Origin: Lucinisca nassula
Lineage: Eukaryota > Mollusca > Bivalvia > Lucinida > Lucinidae
DNA length: 64,000 bases
Assembly (NCBI GenBank): GCA_963580285.1
Contig: OY757011.1
Span: 114,920,766-114,984,765, forward strand
Direction of reading: 5' to 3'
This document shows, one piece after another, positions 1 to 9,654 of the stretch. A program made the position numbers and the translations under genes. Under the pieces are notes generated by a model. It was not told where the DNA came from and ran no database searches. It saw only the letters and a list, made by a program, of their open reading frames with translations. How positions within the stretch are numbered: the stretch's first letter is position 1; each line of letters begins with the position of its first letter.

Positions 1-293
1 ATTGAAAACATTTTATCATAAGGAACATGAATATATATGGTTTATGGATGGTACCCCTAGCTCTGAACAGTTTCTCAGATATATGACCTTTTGTGAAGTG
101 GATGGGGTGCCAGGGCATGGTGCCGGAACATCCCAGGGGACCCCAAGGTTGGTGTTACTGAATGCGTCTTATCATAAGGAACAAGAATATACATGGTTTA
201 GGGGTGGGGATCTGAATGGTTTCTGAGATATATGGCCTTTTATGAAGTAGAGGGGGTGGGGCATGGCCCCGGCACATCCTGGGGACCCCAGGT
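1..293. repeat. Tandem repeat, 156-bp period, cut by window start
   Basis: Two units are visible. The motif TATCATAAGGAACA occurs near 14 and again near 170, followed in both by a similar stretch that ends in a CATGG-CCCGGCACATCC/GGGGACCCC block. The first unit begins at or before base 1, so the array probably extends to the left. Open frames here simply read through the repeat. Function unknown. Confidence 0.7.
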
Positions 294-714
294 TTGCATA
301 AAAGCATATGGCTCAATTCAGTTTATTCAAGGAATATTTGTATAAAAGTTTTGTCAAAATAACTGCAAAGGCTTTGCAGTAATTGCTGTTTTTCTATTTT
401 CCCCGTTATAAGTCTTTGGAAACTTAAGTTGCCATAGCAACCAAACTAATGAGCCATTTTTATTAATAACACAAACTTTCAATCCCCCAGACCAAGGATG
501 CTACATATGAAATTTGGGCTGAATCGGCCCAATGGCTTCAGAGGAAATGTTGTTTGAAAGTGTTGTCACCAGACAACGATGCAGACGATGGACAACTGCC
601 AATCCTATAAGCTCCCCCAGAGCCTTCAGCTCTGGCGAGCAAAAAATAAAATCAGATTGCCATCTGCTCCAGATTTTAATGTTGAACGGTAATTATCCAG
701 TTTGTCTGAGATTT
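294..714. other. Unassigned AT-rich sequence
   Basis: No coding, RNA or clear repeat signal is seen, apart from a 40-bp segment at 678-716 that recurs at 925-964 on the other side of the next element (see findings). Confidence 0.5.
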
Positions 715-927
715 TTAACCCTTATCCTGCTGTTCACGACAACCCCTATCTTTGGAAACAGTGCAGATCCAGATCAGATGGCTTCTGAAGAAGCTATCTG
801 ATCTGGATCTACACTGTTTGACATTCAATTTATGGATTTGTAAGAATAAATTACATCAAGTAATCTGATTGATTCAGAGTCAGAAATGGGTGTGGCTAAA
901 CTGAATATTCAGCAAGAGAAGGGCTAA
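715..927. mobile_element. TTAA family A miniature element (A1)
   Basis: The left end is TTAACCCTTATCCTGCTG and the right end is CAGCAAGAGAAGGGCTAA, an imperfect terminal inverted repeat with the TTAA included. The TTAA target and CCC/GGG termini are what piggyBac-superfamily elements use, so I infer a non-autonomous piggyBac-like element. The centre is a hairpin, GATCAGATGGCTTCTGAAGA followed by its complement, flanked by AACAGTG/CACTGTT arms. No coding capacity. The right TTAA has decayed to CTAA. Confidence 0.75.
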
Positions 928-1108
928 TGTTGAACGGTAAGACCCCGTTTGTCTGAGATTTTTAAATGCATTTCTCTTCACAAACACCTATGTGTTAGAA
1001 AAGAAAACCTTGAACGAGATACACCCAGTCTGCTGCAAAGAAAAGAAATGGCCAGACACTTAAAAAAATAGTCTCTGTTAGATGCATGCATAATTTTTCA
1101 CAGATTTA

Positions 1109-1308
1109 ACCCATTTTGGATGGGAAACTGGGAAACTGTGCAGGCCCAGATCAGATGTTGTATTCAGCACATGTTCAACAACGGTTGCAAAATGTTCATC
1201 CATTTTCGATATAAATTTCTATAAATTACCCAATCCACCACCCCTGATAATGAAAATGGACTTTTCAATATGTAAAACAGAAGAGTTCATTCAAGATAAA
1301 AATGGGTC
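1109..1308. mobile_element. TTAA family B miniature element, degraded (B1)
   Basis: It begins TTAACCCATTTTGGATGGGA and ends AAAATGGGTCAA. The left hairpin arm (GCAGGCCCAGATCAGATG) is kept and the right arm has decayed. Internal CACCCCTGATAATGAAAATG and GGACTT..TATGTAAAAC correspond to the more intact family-B copies at 5820 and 39001. Confidence 0.55.
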
Positions 1309-1763
1309 AATTCTTACAGACATAACATCCTCAAAACATCAAATTAAATTGTCTGGGTAGTTGTCTGCACTCATCACCAACCTCTTGATAAGTGTGACAC
1401 CAATCTACCAGCTTGGGGAAAAAAAATGAAAAAAAAAAATGCACACAACAAACAGCACGAGCAGAAAAGACTATGACTTAGTCTGCATACTTGTTAAGTA
1501 TCTTGTAAAGTCTAAAAGTTTCTAAACATCACAAACATGGAAAACAAGATGCACAGACAGATCTTGGTCTTTCCGCATCCCGCACAGCATTTTTCACGAA
1601 TTTCCGTTCAACGACTCCAACAATATAATCTCTATTCTTCTGCATTGTATTTAAGTTACACTTAAAGTGAGGTTATGGGAAAGTTACCAAAGTGTATGAC
1701 CTGTCTTCTGTCTTGTTAGCGACAAAGCTTACGATGAACGTAAGAAGTATGATGTTCGCTTTT
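1309..1763. other. Unassigned sequence with A-rich tract
   Basis: Contains an A-rich run near 1419-1440. No supported gene or repeat. Confidence 0.5.
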
Positions 1764-1978
1764 TTAACCCTTTTTATACGAGGACCCAAAAATGGGACAC
1801 TGGCAAACATTGCAGGCACAGATCAGATGCTGCAGAATGTGGCATCTGATCTGGGCCTTCAATGTTTGCAAAATGTTTGACATATTTCTGAAAAAAGATT
1901 TTTAAGGATATCAGCCTGGCACCCCATAATTTCTAAATGGACTCCTGCTATGTATAAGGCTGAAGTGAAATGGGTAAA
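1764..1978. mobile_element. TTAA family B miniature element, degraded (B2)
   Basis: Left end TTAACCCTTTTTATACGAGG, right end AAATGGGTAA. The hairpin core at 1806-1872 is well kept (GCAGGCACAGATCAGATGCT, loop, matching arm). The downstream GGACTCCTGCTATGTATAAG is diagnostic of family B. Confidence 0.65.
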
Positions 1979-2088
1979 ATGTAAATAGTGGTGAAAGAGG
2001 ACACTGCTGTACAATTTTACCAATCACAATAGCCGACTAAGTCAAGAGACAACTAGTTTCTCTAACATTTGCACAAACATAATTTAAC

Positions 2089-2285
2089 TTAATTTGCCCT
2101 TATCCCGCTGAACATGACAACCCCTCCCTTTTCTAACAGTGCAGCTCCAGATCAGATGGCTTCTTAAGAAGCATCTTTATACTGTTCATCATTCAATTTG
2201 TAAATCTGTGTAAATCTGAATGAATACATTACATCAAGTAATTTCACTGGCTGATAGTCAGAAATGAGTGTGGCTAAATAATTTT
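2089..2285. mobile_element. TTAA family A miniature element, degraded (A2)
   Basis: TTAATTTGCCCTTATCCCGC starts the copy and GTGTGGCTAAATAATT ends it. The central hairpin is partly lost on its right side. The internal TTACATCAAGTAATTTCACT and ATGAGTGTGGCTAA match other family-A copies. Confidence 0.6.
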
Positions 2286-2620
2286 AGTCACTAGGATCTG
2301 AGGGAAGAAACTCTTTCAAAAACATTTTTGACTCCCTTGACAAAATCTTTCCTTTACGAGTAGACGAGATCAATCTATGAGGAAGGCCAACAGGAAGTCC
2401 CGAAAGCTGTCTCCCTTAAAACAAGAGCTATAATCAGAAGTAGAGCAGTGTCACTGTTTGCTCATGACTATCTCCTCGATAACATGGAATACTGAAAAGT
2501 ATTAACTGCACTAATTGCGTTGACTGTTTTTGTCAATCAACCCCAAATTATCAAGTGCAGCAACTTGACATTGATGATGTCATGTCTGTGTGATAATCAC
2601 TGATTTGTAAGAAAGCTAGG
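2286..2620. other. Unassigned sequence
   Basis: Nothing supported. It ends at the target duplication of the next SINE. Confidence 0.4.
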
Positions 2621-2634
2621 AAATGGTTATTTAT

Positions 2635-2940
2635 TTGTTTGATTTGATTTGAGGTTTAACATCCCAGTCAACATTGTAAAGGTCATTTTGGAGATGTTGC
2701 TTCCAATTTTGTGTGACTTTTACACGACATTGAGATGAAATGACATCTCAAGCCCTGCCGCCCAATGAAACCAATTGGGTTTATAAGCATGGACGGGCTG
2801 ACTCGCACCGCTTTTCCTGTGCAAGCTTAGATCCTCTAAACGGTTTACCAGTACTCGCGTGGTCGGTTTCAGCTCTGCGTGGAAGCATCATGCAGCCCAT
2901 CTACATGTATATCTTCAAGCCCCAATGGGCGGGGGCTTTA
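2635..2940 (-). mobile_element. SINE family A, full length, perfect 14-bp TSD
   Basis: On the minus strand the element starts GCCCCCGCCCAT and ends in a CAAA-type tail (TTTGATTTG/TTTGTTTGAT on this strand). It is bounded by a perfect 14-bp target duplication AAATGGTTATTTAT at 2621-2634 and 2941-2954, which proves retroposition of a 306-bp unit. No tRNA A and B boxes are seen in the head. This is a useful reference copy for the family. Confidence 0.9.
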
Positions 2941-2954
2941 AAATGGTTATTTAT

Positions 2955-3109
2955 AGTGGCACTATAATCGAGGTCAGAGGGCTGAGTAAAGAGATACTTT
3001 TAGAAACGATGTGGACAAGGTCGCAAATGTGTTTGGTTTGGGACACAGTGTCAAAATCCAGAGCAGATACCCAGCCAACACTCTGAGACAATCACCCCAC
3101 CAGTGCTGT
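2955..3109. repeat. Unassigned; its right end recurs near 60085-60175
   Basis: The stretch CACCCCACCAGTGCTGTCAG just before the next SINE resembles GACCCACCAGTACTCTCAGT near 60140-60165. Each is followed by TGCTTTGATT or TGTTTTGATT. This may be an unnamed low-copy repeat. Confidence 0.35.
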
Positions 3110-3122
3110 CAGTGTTTTGATT

Positions 3123-3409
3123 AATTTGTTTGATTTGAGGTTTAAAGTCCCCGCTAACACTATATACGGGAAGGTCATTTTGGAGACGCTGCTTCCAATT
3201 TTGTGGGACTTTTACCCGACATTGAGATGAAATGACATCTCAAGCCGTGCTGCCCAATGAAACCAGCATGGACAGTTCGACTTGCACCACTTTGCCTGGG
3301 CAGGCTAAGATCATCTAAACGGTTTACCAGTACTCATGTGCGGTCGGTTTCAGCTCTGCGTGGAAGGATCATGCAGCCCAATCTATTTCTTCAAGATGGG
3401 CGGAGGCAG
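3123..3409 (-). mobile_element. SINE family A with 13-bp TSD
   Basis: Flanked by CAGTGTTTTGATT (3110-3122) and CAGTGCTTTGATT (3410-3422), one mismatch. The CAAA tail faces left. The 5' head is shortened near TCTTCAAGATGGGCGG. The body carries the shared GGTTTACCAGTACTC central block. Confidence 0.85.
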
Positions 3410-3438
3410 CAGTGCTTTGATTGAGAGAAGCACTTAAG

Positions 3439-3624
3439 TTAACCCTTATCCTGCTCACTTAATTAGCCACACCCATTTCTGACTATCAGCCAATCAGATT
3501 ACATGATATAATGTTTTCTTTCAAATTCACAAACTGAATGAAAAATAATGTAGCTCTTGATCAGATGGCTGAAGCCATCTGATCTGGATCTACAGTGTTT
3601 GCAAAGTGAACAGTAAGATAATTA
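3439..3624. mobile_element. TTAA family A miniature element (A3)
   Basis: The left end is TTAACCCTTATCCTGCTCAC; the right end is decayed (GTAAGATAATTAGG). It lies immediately right of the preceding SINE. The hairpin at 3560-3590 is a short perfect stem around GATGGCTGAAGCCATC. Confidence 0.65.
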
Positions 3625-4128
3625 GGATATTAACGATCAATTTTCTTATAATACAGCAGACTGACTTCAGAGCATTAATTATATTACATATTCAGCAAGT
3701 TCCCACAGGTCTGAAAATTAACCCTTAAAGCACTATGCAAAATTCTAAAGCAGATGACAATCCTTTTTTTTTTTGTTCTTTTTTTTACAGATTAGGAGGC
3801 TGAACCTTTCATGTAAATTGCTTTTAGACGATTCATGTTTAATGTCAAACCTTACAATTTCGATCAAAGCACTGGTGAGGCTGTGAAAATGGGTTCTGAA
3901 CAGGGTATTTCATTGTTCATTTATTAACTCTTAATCAGTGTAGACACTGATCAGATGCCGCAGAATGGGCATCTGATCTCGATCTACACTGTTTCCTAAA
4001 ATCCCAGCATATCAGCCCCGTCCAAGCTTTGACAGTTTACGCTGTTATCAATGCCCTCTGATGTCAAGGAGGCAATAATGGTGTGGCAATATAGAAGTTA
4101 GAAAAGATATCTTCATTAAGCTTCCCGT
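3625..4128. repeat. Mostly unassigned; isolated hairpin core at 3938-3996
   Basis: GTGTAGACACTGATCAGATG and its matching arm appear without recognisable element termini. This is either a relic of a TTAA element or a solo core. The rest shows no gene. Confidence 0.45.
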
Positions 4129-4342
4129 TACCAAAATGATCCTAAGAATTGGGACAGACAGGCCATATTTAGCAAATAGTCACAGACCAAGATTGCTCCT
4201 ACATTGATGCGACTGCTCCGATCAGGGTCTACAGTGTTTGACATTCCGTCTGCACCATTTAGACTCCTTGCAGGATCATGAAACAAATTTATTAGAATTT
4301 TAGGAGGATTACAGCAAGTCCTCAACGGTAGTTTTACAATAA
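4129..4342. mobile_element. TA-bounded family D miniature element (D1)
   Basis: Family D starts TAC-GTAATGATCCTAAG-ATTGGGACA and ends with the inverted form ..TTTTACAGTA, here decayed. Its right half (GACTCCTTGCAGGATCATGA..AGAATTACAGCAAGTCCTC) is highly recognisable. The TA ends suggest a Tc1/mariner-type non-autonomous element. Here the left hairpin arm is badly damaged while CGATCAGGGTCTACAGTGTT is kept. Confidence 0.65.
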
Positions 4343-4358
4343 CCCACTGATGCCTGAA

Positions 4359-4580
4359 CTACCCCTGTCTTGAACAAGTCAGAGAGGGAGTTCGACCATC
4401 TACCAGACCATGGTAGCGGAAGTCAAATTGTGCACGTTCTTCCCATGATTTCCATGTTTTTTCACCGGTGTGATCGAACGAAGTCTGGTAGATGTTTGGT
4501 TGACTGGTACACAGACCCTCTATTTCTTGAATAGAAGCAGTCAATTCCCGGACATTAGTGTTCGCACCTTTCGCCGCCAT
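4359..4580 (-). CDS. Candidate first coding exon, 73-codon ORF from ATG
   Basis: The minus strand has AAAGATGGCGGCGAAAGG, an ATG in a strong Kozak-like context within a GC-richer patch, followed by 73 codons with mixed, protein-like composition (MAAKGANTNVRELTAS at the start, ..EKTWKSWEERAQFDFRYHG later) and a stop at 4359. A CRE-like TGACGTCA lies about 60 bp upstream at 4639-4646. If this is an exon, the coding part may stop earlier at a splice donor such as CTG/GTAGAT near codon 62. I do not recognise the protein. No signal peptide, membrane segment or known motif is seen. The region lies between two family-D fragments and could be a retained promoter plus exon, or a captured fragment. Chance remains possible at this length. 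Confidence 0.35.
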   Translation of the reverse strand: MAAKGANTNVRELTASIQEIEGLCTSQPNIYQTSFDHTGEKTWKSWEERAQFDFRYHGLVDGRTPSLTCSRQG

Positions 4581-4638
4581 CTTTGTTACGTATGGTATCT
4601 ACCAGAGTAATCCACACTTTAGTCTGGTTCGACCAGAG

Positions 4639-4646
4639 TGACGTCA
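4639..4646 (-). promoter_or_regulatory. CRE-like palindrome upstream of candidate exon
   Basis: TGACGTCA is a perfect consensus CREB/ATF site on both strands, about 60 bp upstream of the ATG at 4580. ACTTCCGCCATGC follows on the plus strand. The placement would suit a core promoter, but function is inferred. Confidence 0.35.
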
Positions 4647-4671
4647 CGACACTTCCGCCATGCTACCAGAC

Positions 4672-4800
4672 CGCTACACCATTTGACATTCCGCTCAACT
4701 TTTTGGACTCCTTACTGGATCATAAAACAAACTTGTTATCTTTTTAGGAGAATTACAGCAAGTCCTCAATATTTCCGAATTTTTATTACTTTTATGGTAA
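4672..4800. mobile_element. Family D, right half only (D2)
   Basis: The fragment starts CTACACCATTTGACATTCCG and runs through ACTCCTTACTGGATCATAAA and GAATTACAGCAAGTCCTCAA. The left half is absent. Confidence 0.55.
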
Positions 4801-5037
4801 ATCGGTAACCGTATCTCTATAAATAGATATATCCCCTGATCTAACCTCCTTTAGCAATCAGAAATCACTGAAAAGATTCAATTTCTGCCTCAACAGTCAC
4901 AGTCCCAATAACAGCTTAAGTGGGTACATATAGTCGCATCTCTCAATGTCTATTGCTACTTAACATATATGATCAAATGAAAATTCAATCAGCTTAATAC
5001 AGTCAGTGGAGTCATACATTAAGTCCTAACTTCTGCC
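4801..5037. other. Unassigned sequence
   Basis: AT-rich, with no supported feature. Confidence 0.4.
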
Positions 5038-5268
5038 ATAACCCATTGTATGCGGGGAAACCCCTAAAGGGGTATCTTGGCAAAATATGCAGGCCCAGAT
5101 CAGATGCCGCAGAATGCGGCGTCTGACCTGTGCCTGCACTATTTGCTAAGAGAATTTTCCGTCAAAAATAGAATAAAAACGTAGAAATAGTCCTGATAAC
5201 CCTTATATGACAAATGGACTTGTCCAACATATAGCAATGGAAGAGTCCACTAGCATACAATGGGTTAA
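5038..5268. mobile_element. TTAA family C miniature element (C1)
   Basis: The left end is (A)TAACCCATTGTATGCGGGG and the right end is GCATACAATGGGTTAA, an inverted repeat distinct from families A and B but with the same TTAA/CCC logic. A GGGGAAACCCCTAAAGGGG stem lies near the left end. The shared hairpin core is at 5083-5152 (GGCCCAGATCAGATGCCGCA). Confidence 0.7.
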
Positions 5269-5304
5269 TGTAACATAGAGCAGACCAAGGCCAAATGATC
5301 CTTT

Positions 5305-5720
5305 TCAACATGTCCGTGAAATGAACACCCCCATTAGGCCCCTGCTCATCGGGGCTAGGAGAAATAGACTGGTGCTACCACACAAAGCTGAAAATCCCGA
5401 CCACACATGAGTACTGGTAAACAGACTAGAATACCTAAGCCTGCCCAGGCAAGTGATGAGAGTTGGACCGTCCCTGCATATAAACACTAGTGGTTTCATT
5501 ATGGGCAGCAGAGCTTCAGATGTCATTTCCTCTCAGTGTCGGGTAAAAGTCCCACACAATTGTAAGAATCGTCTCTAAAATGACCAAAACAGTGTTGACG
5601 AGTTAAACATCAATTCAAACAATGCAAACAAATGAACACAGTTTATATAGAGAAAACTGAGGTTTACAGGGGTATACATTTTTTTTTTTTTATCTCTGCT
5701 CCAAGACATAGGTTGTGGTT
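5305..5720. mobile_element. Fold-back family F element split by a SINE
   Basis: ATGTCCGTGAAATGAACACC at the left and GTTTATATAGAGAAAACTGA, then CTCCAAGACATAGGTTGTGG, at the right are the two sides of a family-F element, as seen intact near 40333. The family-A SINE at 5329-5629 separates them. The distal palindrome arm is lost. Confidence 0.6.
5329..5629 (+). mobile_element. SINE family A inserted in family F
   Basis: It is flanked by AAATGAACAC at 5319-5328 and 5630-5639 (10-bp perfect TSD). The head CCCCATTAGGCCCCTGCTCATCGG is diverged. The tail AATGCAAACAAATG is a decayed CAAA tail. It is an older-looking copy than those with pure tails. Confidence 0.85.
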
Positions 5721-5819
5721 ACTTGAGTATAAATAAGAATAATATGACAATTTTTCAGAAAATTTACTATTTAGGAAGTATGAAAGAGTGTCCTATGTCA
5801 CATTGGATGTGAATGTCCC

Positions 5820-6048
5820 TTAACCCTTTTTGTACCAAATGGAATCTTCCTCCTCATATATAGCAGGAGTCCATTTCAAAATTTAGGGCTGTCAGGTTAT
5901 GTTTTCTTCAAAATCTATTTGGAAAATGGCTGAACTTTTTGCAAACAGTAAAGGCTTTGATCAGACGCCGCATCCTGCAGCGTATGATCTGTGCCTGCAG
6001 TGTTTGCCCATTACCCCGTTTTGGGGTTTCCTGTACAAAATGGGTTAA
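5820..6048. mobile_element. TTAA family B miniature element, near intact (B3)
   Basis: Left TTAACCCTTTTTGTACCAAA, right TTTCCTGTACAAAATGGGTTAA: TIRs of about 15 bp with intact TTAA. The core hairpin is at 5940-6007. Internal GGAATCTTCCTCCTCATATA and GTCCATTTCAAAATTTAGGG are family-B diagnostics. Confidence 0.8.
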
Positions 6049-6343
6049 TTTGTAGGCACAAAAGGTCAAAATACTGAAAAGTGGACACAATAGAATATAT
6101 GTGTAAGAGAGTGGGGGGCTTGTGTGAAGACAGGGGGTAAGGATGTTACCATGCTGAGTGCCTCATTTTATTTCTAACCTACTTGGAACTGAATAGAATC
6201 TTCCACCTGTGATTAAAGCAGGTGTTAAGGGTACCAAGTCAGTGGATTTAAGGGGATGTTTCTGAACGTGTGGATACTTGTTAAAATTGCCTCAATTCTA
6301 ACACGTTTCTGACAGGAAATAAGTAAAATTATGAATTTATCCC
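6049..6343. other. Unassigned sequence
   Basis: No gene or clear repeat found. Confidence 0.4.
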
Positions 6344-6559
6344 TTAATTATCCTTATCTTGCTGAATATTCATTTAAGCTGCACCCATTTCTGTCTATCA
6401 ACCAATCAAATAACTTGATGTTATTTATTCCTACAAATTCATAAACTGAATGCCAAACAGTGTAGATCCTGATCAGATGGCTTCTTCAGAAGCCATCTGA
6501 TCTGGATCTACACTGTTTGCAAAGATAGGGGTTGTCGTGAACAGCAAGATAAGGGTTAA
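6344..6559. mobile_element. TTAA family A miniature element (A4)
   Basis: A complete copy with a long perfect hairpin (GATCAGATGGCTTCTTCAGA plus its complement). The right end is CAGCAAGATAAGGGTTAA. Both outer sides carry TTAATTATCCTTATCTT, a 17-bp direct repeat longer than the expected 4-bp TTAA duplication. Confidence 0.8.
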
Positions 6560-6772
6560 TTATCCTTATCTTATGCTATGTCATGGCTGGAAATTCCTTT
6601 AAAAGAACTAAATTTTTAAAGGGCAACAGTTTTTCTAGTCTGAAGCAAATTTTATTTTATTTTTTTTTTAGATTTTTTTTCAACAAGTACTTTTTGCTAT
6701 GATAATGGCATTTCAGTCACTTCTGTGCATGTATTTTCACTGTGAAGTTCCAACAGCTATCACATAATTATT

Positions 6773-7100
6773 ACTGTAATGATCTTAACCCTTACATGTA
6801 TCTTGCTGTTCACGACAACCCCAATCTTTGCAAACAGTGTAGATCCAGATCAGATGGCTTCTGAAGAAGCCATCTGATCCGGATCTACACTGTTTGGCAT
6901 TCAGTGTATGAATTTGTAGCAATAAATTACATCAAGTAATTTGATTGGTTGATAGACAGAAATGGGTGTGGCTTAAATGAATATTCAGCAAGAGAAGGGT
7001 TAAGTAATGGGACAGATAGGCCTAAGTAAACAGTGCAGACCCAGATCAGAATTACAGCAAGTTTCTGAAGGTGTCTGAACTTTTTAGGATTTGTACCGTT
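6773..7100. mobile_element. Family D element (D3), internally deleted, split by A5
   Basis: TACTGTAATGATCTTAA on the left and TTAAGTAATGGGACAGATAG on the right join into a normal family-D left end once A5 is removed, with the family-D TTAA as the insertion point. The element then jumps from AGACCCAGATCAG to AATTACAGCAAGTTTCTGAA, so the centre and right hairpin arm are deleted. Confidence 0.7.
6785..7003. mobile_element. TTAA family A miniature element (A5) inside family D
   Basis: Complete, with TTAA at 6785-6788 and 7000-7003, a perfect hairpin core at 6826-6895, and GCTGTTCACGACAACCCC next to it. The empty-site reconstruction in family D supports TTAA-specific insertion. Confidence 0.8.
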
Positions 7101-7164
7101 AAATGTTTGTGTAATGAACACCCATTCTACTTGTATTATGTACATTGTCTTCTTTATGCCTGCT

Positions 7165-7332
7165 ACCTTTGCAAACAGTGTTCAACAGATCCTGGCCAGA
7201 TGAAGAAGCCATCTGATCAGGATCGTCTTAGTTTGTCACACAGTTTGCGAATTTGAATAAATTTCATCAAGTAATTTGACTGACTGAAATGGGTGTGGCA
7301 AAATTTAATTTATTAAGCAAGACGAGGGTTAA
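7165..7332. mobile_element. TTAA family A, 5' truncated (A6)
   Basis: It starts within the hairpin (GCAAACAGTGTTCAACAGAT..GAAGAAGCCATCTGATCAGG) and ends with AAGCAAGACGAGGGTTAA. Confidence 0.6.
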
Positions 7333-7344
7333 TTAAACATTGTT

Positions 7345-7646
7345 TTTTGTTTTGTTTGAATTTGGGTTTAACATCCCGTCAACACTATTTAGGTCATTTT
7401 GGAGACGTTGCTTCCAATTTTGGGGGACTTTTACCCGACATTGAGATAAGACAACATCTCAAGCCCTACTGCCCAATGAAACCAATAGGGCTTATATGCA
7501 TTTGACGGTCTGACTCGCACCACTTTACCTGGGCAGGCTTAGTCCTTCTAAGCGGTCTACCAGTAGCCATGTGCGGTCGGTTTCAGCTCTGCGTTAGGCA
7601 GCATCATGCAGCCCATCTATTTCTTCAAGCCCCGATGGACGGGGCC
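7345..7646 (-). mobile_element. SINE family A
   Basis: The tail faces left (TTTTGTTTGAATTTGGG) and the head ends TTCAAGCCCCGATGGACGGG. No clear target duplication remains. Confidence 0.8.
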
Positions 7647-7695
7647 ATATATACGATCTGGTCACTTTGTTGTGTCTGGTGTGTTTTTGGAGAGT

Positions 7696-7763
7696 CAGTT
7701 TCAGCACTGTCTGGAAGCACCAAGCAGCCCAATCTGTTTTTCCAAGCACCAATGGGTGGGGCC
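7696..7763 (-). mobile_element. SINE family A, 5'-head fragment
   Basis: GTCAGTTTCAGCACTGTCTG through CAAGCACCAATGGGTGGGGC matches only the first quarter of the SINE. It lies about 50 bp after a full copy and may be a separate broken insertion. Confidence 0.55.
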
Positions 7764-7899
7764 ATGCAATGGCATGTTGTCCTAAGGTACCTGTAGCAGA
7801 GTAAGGTGCAGTTTTCACCTTGCTACCTATTAACCACATGCTGGCACAGCTCCAGATAAAAGAAGTGTAAACAAAGAGAAGTAATTTCTTCATAAAAAT

Positions 7900-7975
7900 G
7901 TATGCTGTGGGTACTTGCTAGAACCACTTCAATGAGGCGAGCCTAAAAAGTACCCACAACATATACTTCTGACAA
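7900..7975. repeat. Family F palindrome, decayed
   Basis: TATGCTGTGGGTACTTGCTA and AAAGTACCCACAACATATAC form an imperfect inverted repeat like the centre of family F. Confidence 0.5.
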
Positions 7976-7995
7976 AAAATAAGGAAAATTTTCCC

Positions 7996-8209
7996 TTAAC
8001 CCTTTTTGTACCAAATGGAATCTTCCTTCTTATATATTGCAGGAGTCTATTTCACAATTTATGGGTGTCAGGAAATCTTTTTGGAAATTGGCTGAACATT
8101 TTGCAAACAGTGAAGGCCCTGATCAGATGCCGCATTCTGAGGCGTCTGATCTGGGCCTGCACTGTTTGCCAACTACCCATTTTGGGGTTTCCGGTACAAA
8201 ATGGGTTAA
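7996..8209. mobile_element. TTAA family B miniature element (B4)
   Basis: Both ends are intact: TTAACCCTTTTTGTACCAAA and GGTACAAAATGGGTTAA. The core hairpin is at 8103-8170 around GATCAGATGCCGCATTCTGA. Confidence 0.8.
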
Positions 8210-8375
8210 ATATCTTTGTTATGCTTTCTTATCTAGAGCTTTGGCTGGCTACAAACCTTGGCAACACACAGGTTTACCTGTGTTATCAATATTGACCTAC
8301 TAACCTTTAACAGTCTGAATTTAAATATCAGCAGACAACCTTTCTACAGGAAAGGTGACTGCTACAGAAATTGTA

Positions 8376-8597
8376 TACTGTATTGATCCTCTTAAGTATT
8401 TGGACAGATAGACCTAAGCAAACAGTGCAGACCCAGATCAGACTGCTCCTGAAGGACCAGTCTGATCAGGATCTACACTGTTTGCTATATCGTCTGCACC
8501 TTTTGGATTCCTTGCTGGAGCAAGAATCTAATTTGTTAAAATTTTAGGAGAGTTACAGCGAGTCGTCAAGGTGTCCCAATTTTAGGATTTTTACGTA
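8376..8597. mobile_element. Family D miniature element, complete (D4)
   Basis: It is bounded by TA at both ends, with inverted ATCCT-AAGTATT-GGACA and its complement TGTCCCAATTTTAGGAT. The hairpin core (AGACCCAGATCAGACTGCTC) is asymmetric within the element, lying in the left half. Confidence 0.75.
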
Positions 8598-9360
8598 ATA
8601 TTAGCAGACATTATCTGCTCAAATGCCGCATACTGTGGTGCCTGACCTGGGTCTATTCAGCATTAATGAGTAAACATTATATAGTTGACTTGTATACACG
8701 CCCAATATTAAATATGATTTTAACAATCAGTTTTCTTGTTTATCGCAACAAGCGTTTGACGTATTATTTTTACCTGAAACACTGAATTCCAAAAATAGCT
8801 ACAATATTCTATGAACATCATACAGCGTTAATCAATTTTTCACCAGTCAGTACAAATTAATCTGTACAATATTATCAAAACACAAAGTATTTATCTTGTT
8901 ACGCTATCAAGTATTTTGTTTTCAGACTGCTCAATGTTTTCGTGAAGACTCGTCAATTTTTGTGAAACAGACTATAATTCCCAATCTAAAAATAGCCTAT
9001 GGTTTTTCCAGCCTAGCGCTCTACTTATCATTCACTTACGCTGTTGTGTTTACACACAGTACACAACGGTAGCAACTTGGCATGTGAATGAGCAGCTGAA
9101 TGGAGGTAGTCTATCTATAAAAACAATGATCTGCGTAAAACGGCATTCACTTTTTTGAGAAATTAAATTAGCACACATGACTCATACACGATAGAAAATA
9201 ATGTATTTTGCACAGCGTACATTAATCAATGATAACGCTTAAACTTGGAATACATGAAAATAAGACTGATTAAAATGTCACTAGAACACACTAGTGAAAA
9301 GTGGTTGTTTTACCACTATGCACCAATGATCATACCGAAAACTTTCTTATACACCAGCAG
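8598..9360. other. Unassigned 0.76-kb stretch
   Basis: It contains a lone half-core (CAAATGCCGCATACTGTGGT) near 8620-8655. The rest has no codon-like bias, RNA signature or internal repetition that I can see. It may be unique flank. Confidence 0.4.
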
Positions 9361-9456
9361 CAGGGCTGGATTAAAAGGGACTGGACAAATTGTTTACTTG
9401 TCCTCCAAAATTTTTACTCAACGTGGCGAGCGGACGACTGGAACTTTGCAGCCCTG
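9361..9456. mobile_element. Possible 96-bp miniature hAT-like element
   Basis: CAGGGCTG at the left and CAGCCCTG at the right are perfect inverted 8-mers. Such termini are common in hAT elements. No convincing 8-bp target duplication is seen, so this is weak. Confidence 0.3.
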
Positions 9457-9654
9457 CTGCAATGCTTATAATAATTACGTGTAAGTTATGTATATAACAA
9501 AGTACATTTAAAACCCAAATGCTCTCAACAATCTGATCTAAGTCAACAGCACTGTCCCTATACTGGGGCAATTTCAGATAAAGTTTGAATGCACCCTGAA
9601 CAAACCATGACTAGAACATATTTTTGCATTATTATTCAGAATCAGAACCATACG

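Noticed and set aside
2740..2967. Recurrent short protein starting MTSQALPPNETN found at a dozen positions
   Set aside because: It is the antisense translation of SINE family A; each instance lies inside a SINE with a TSD.
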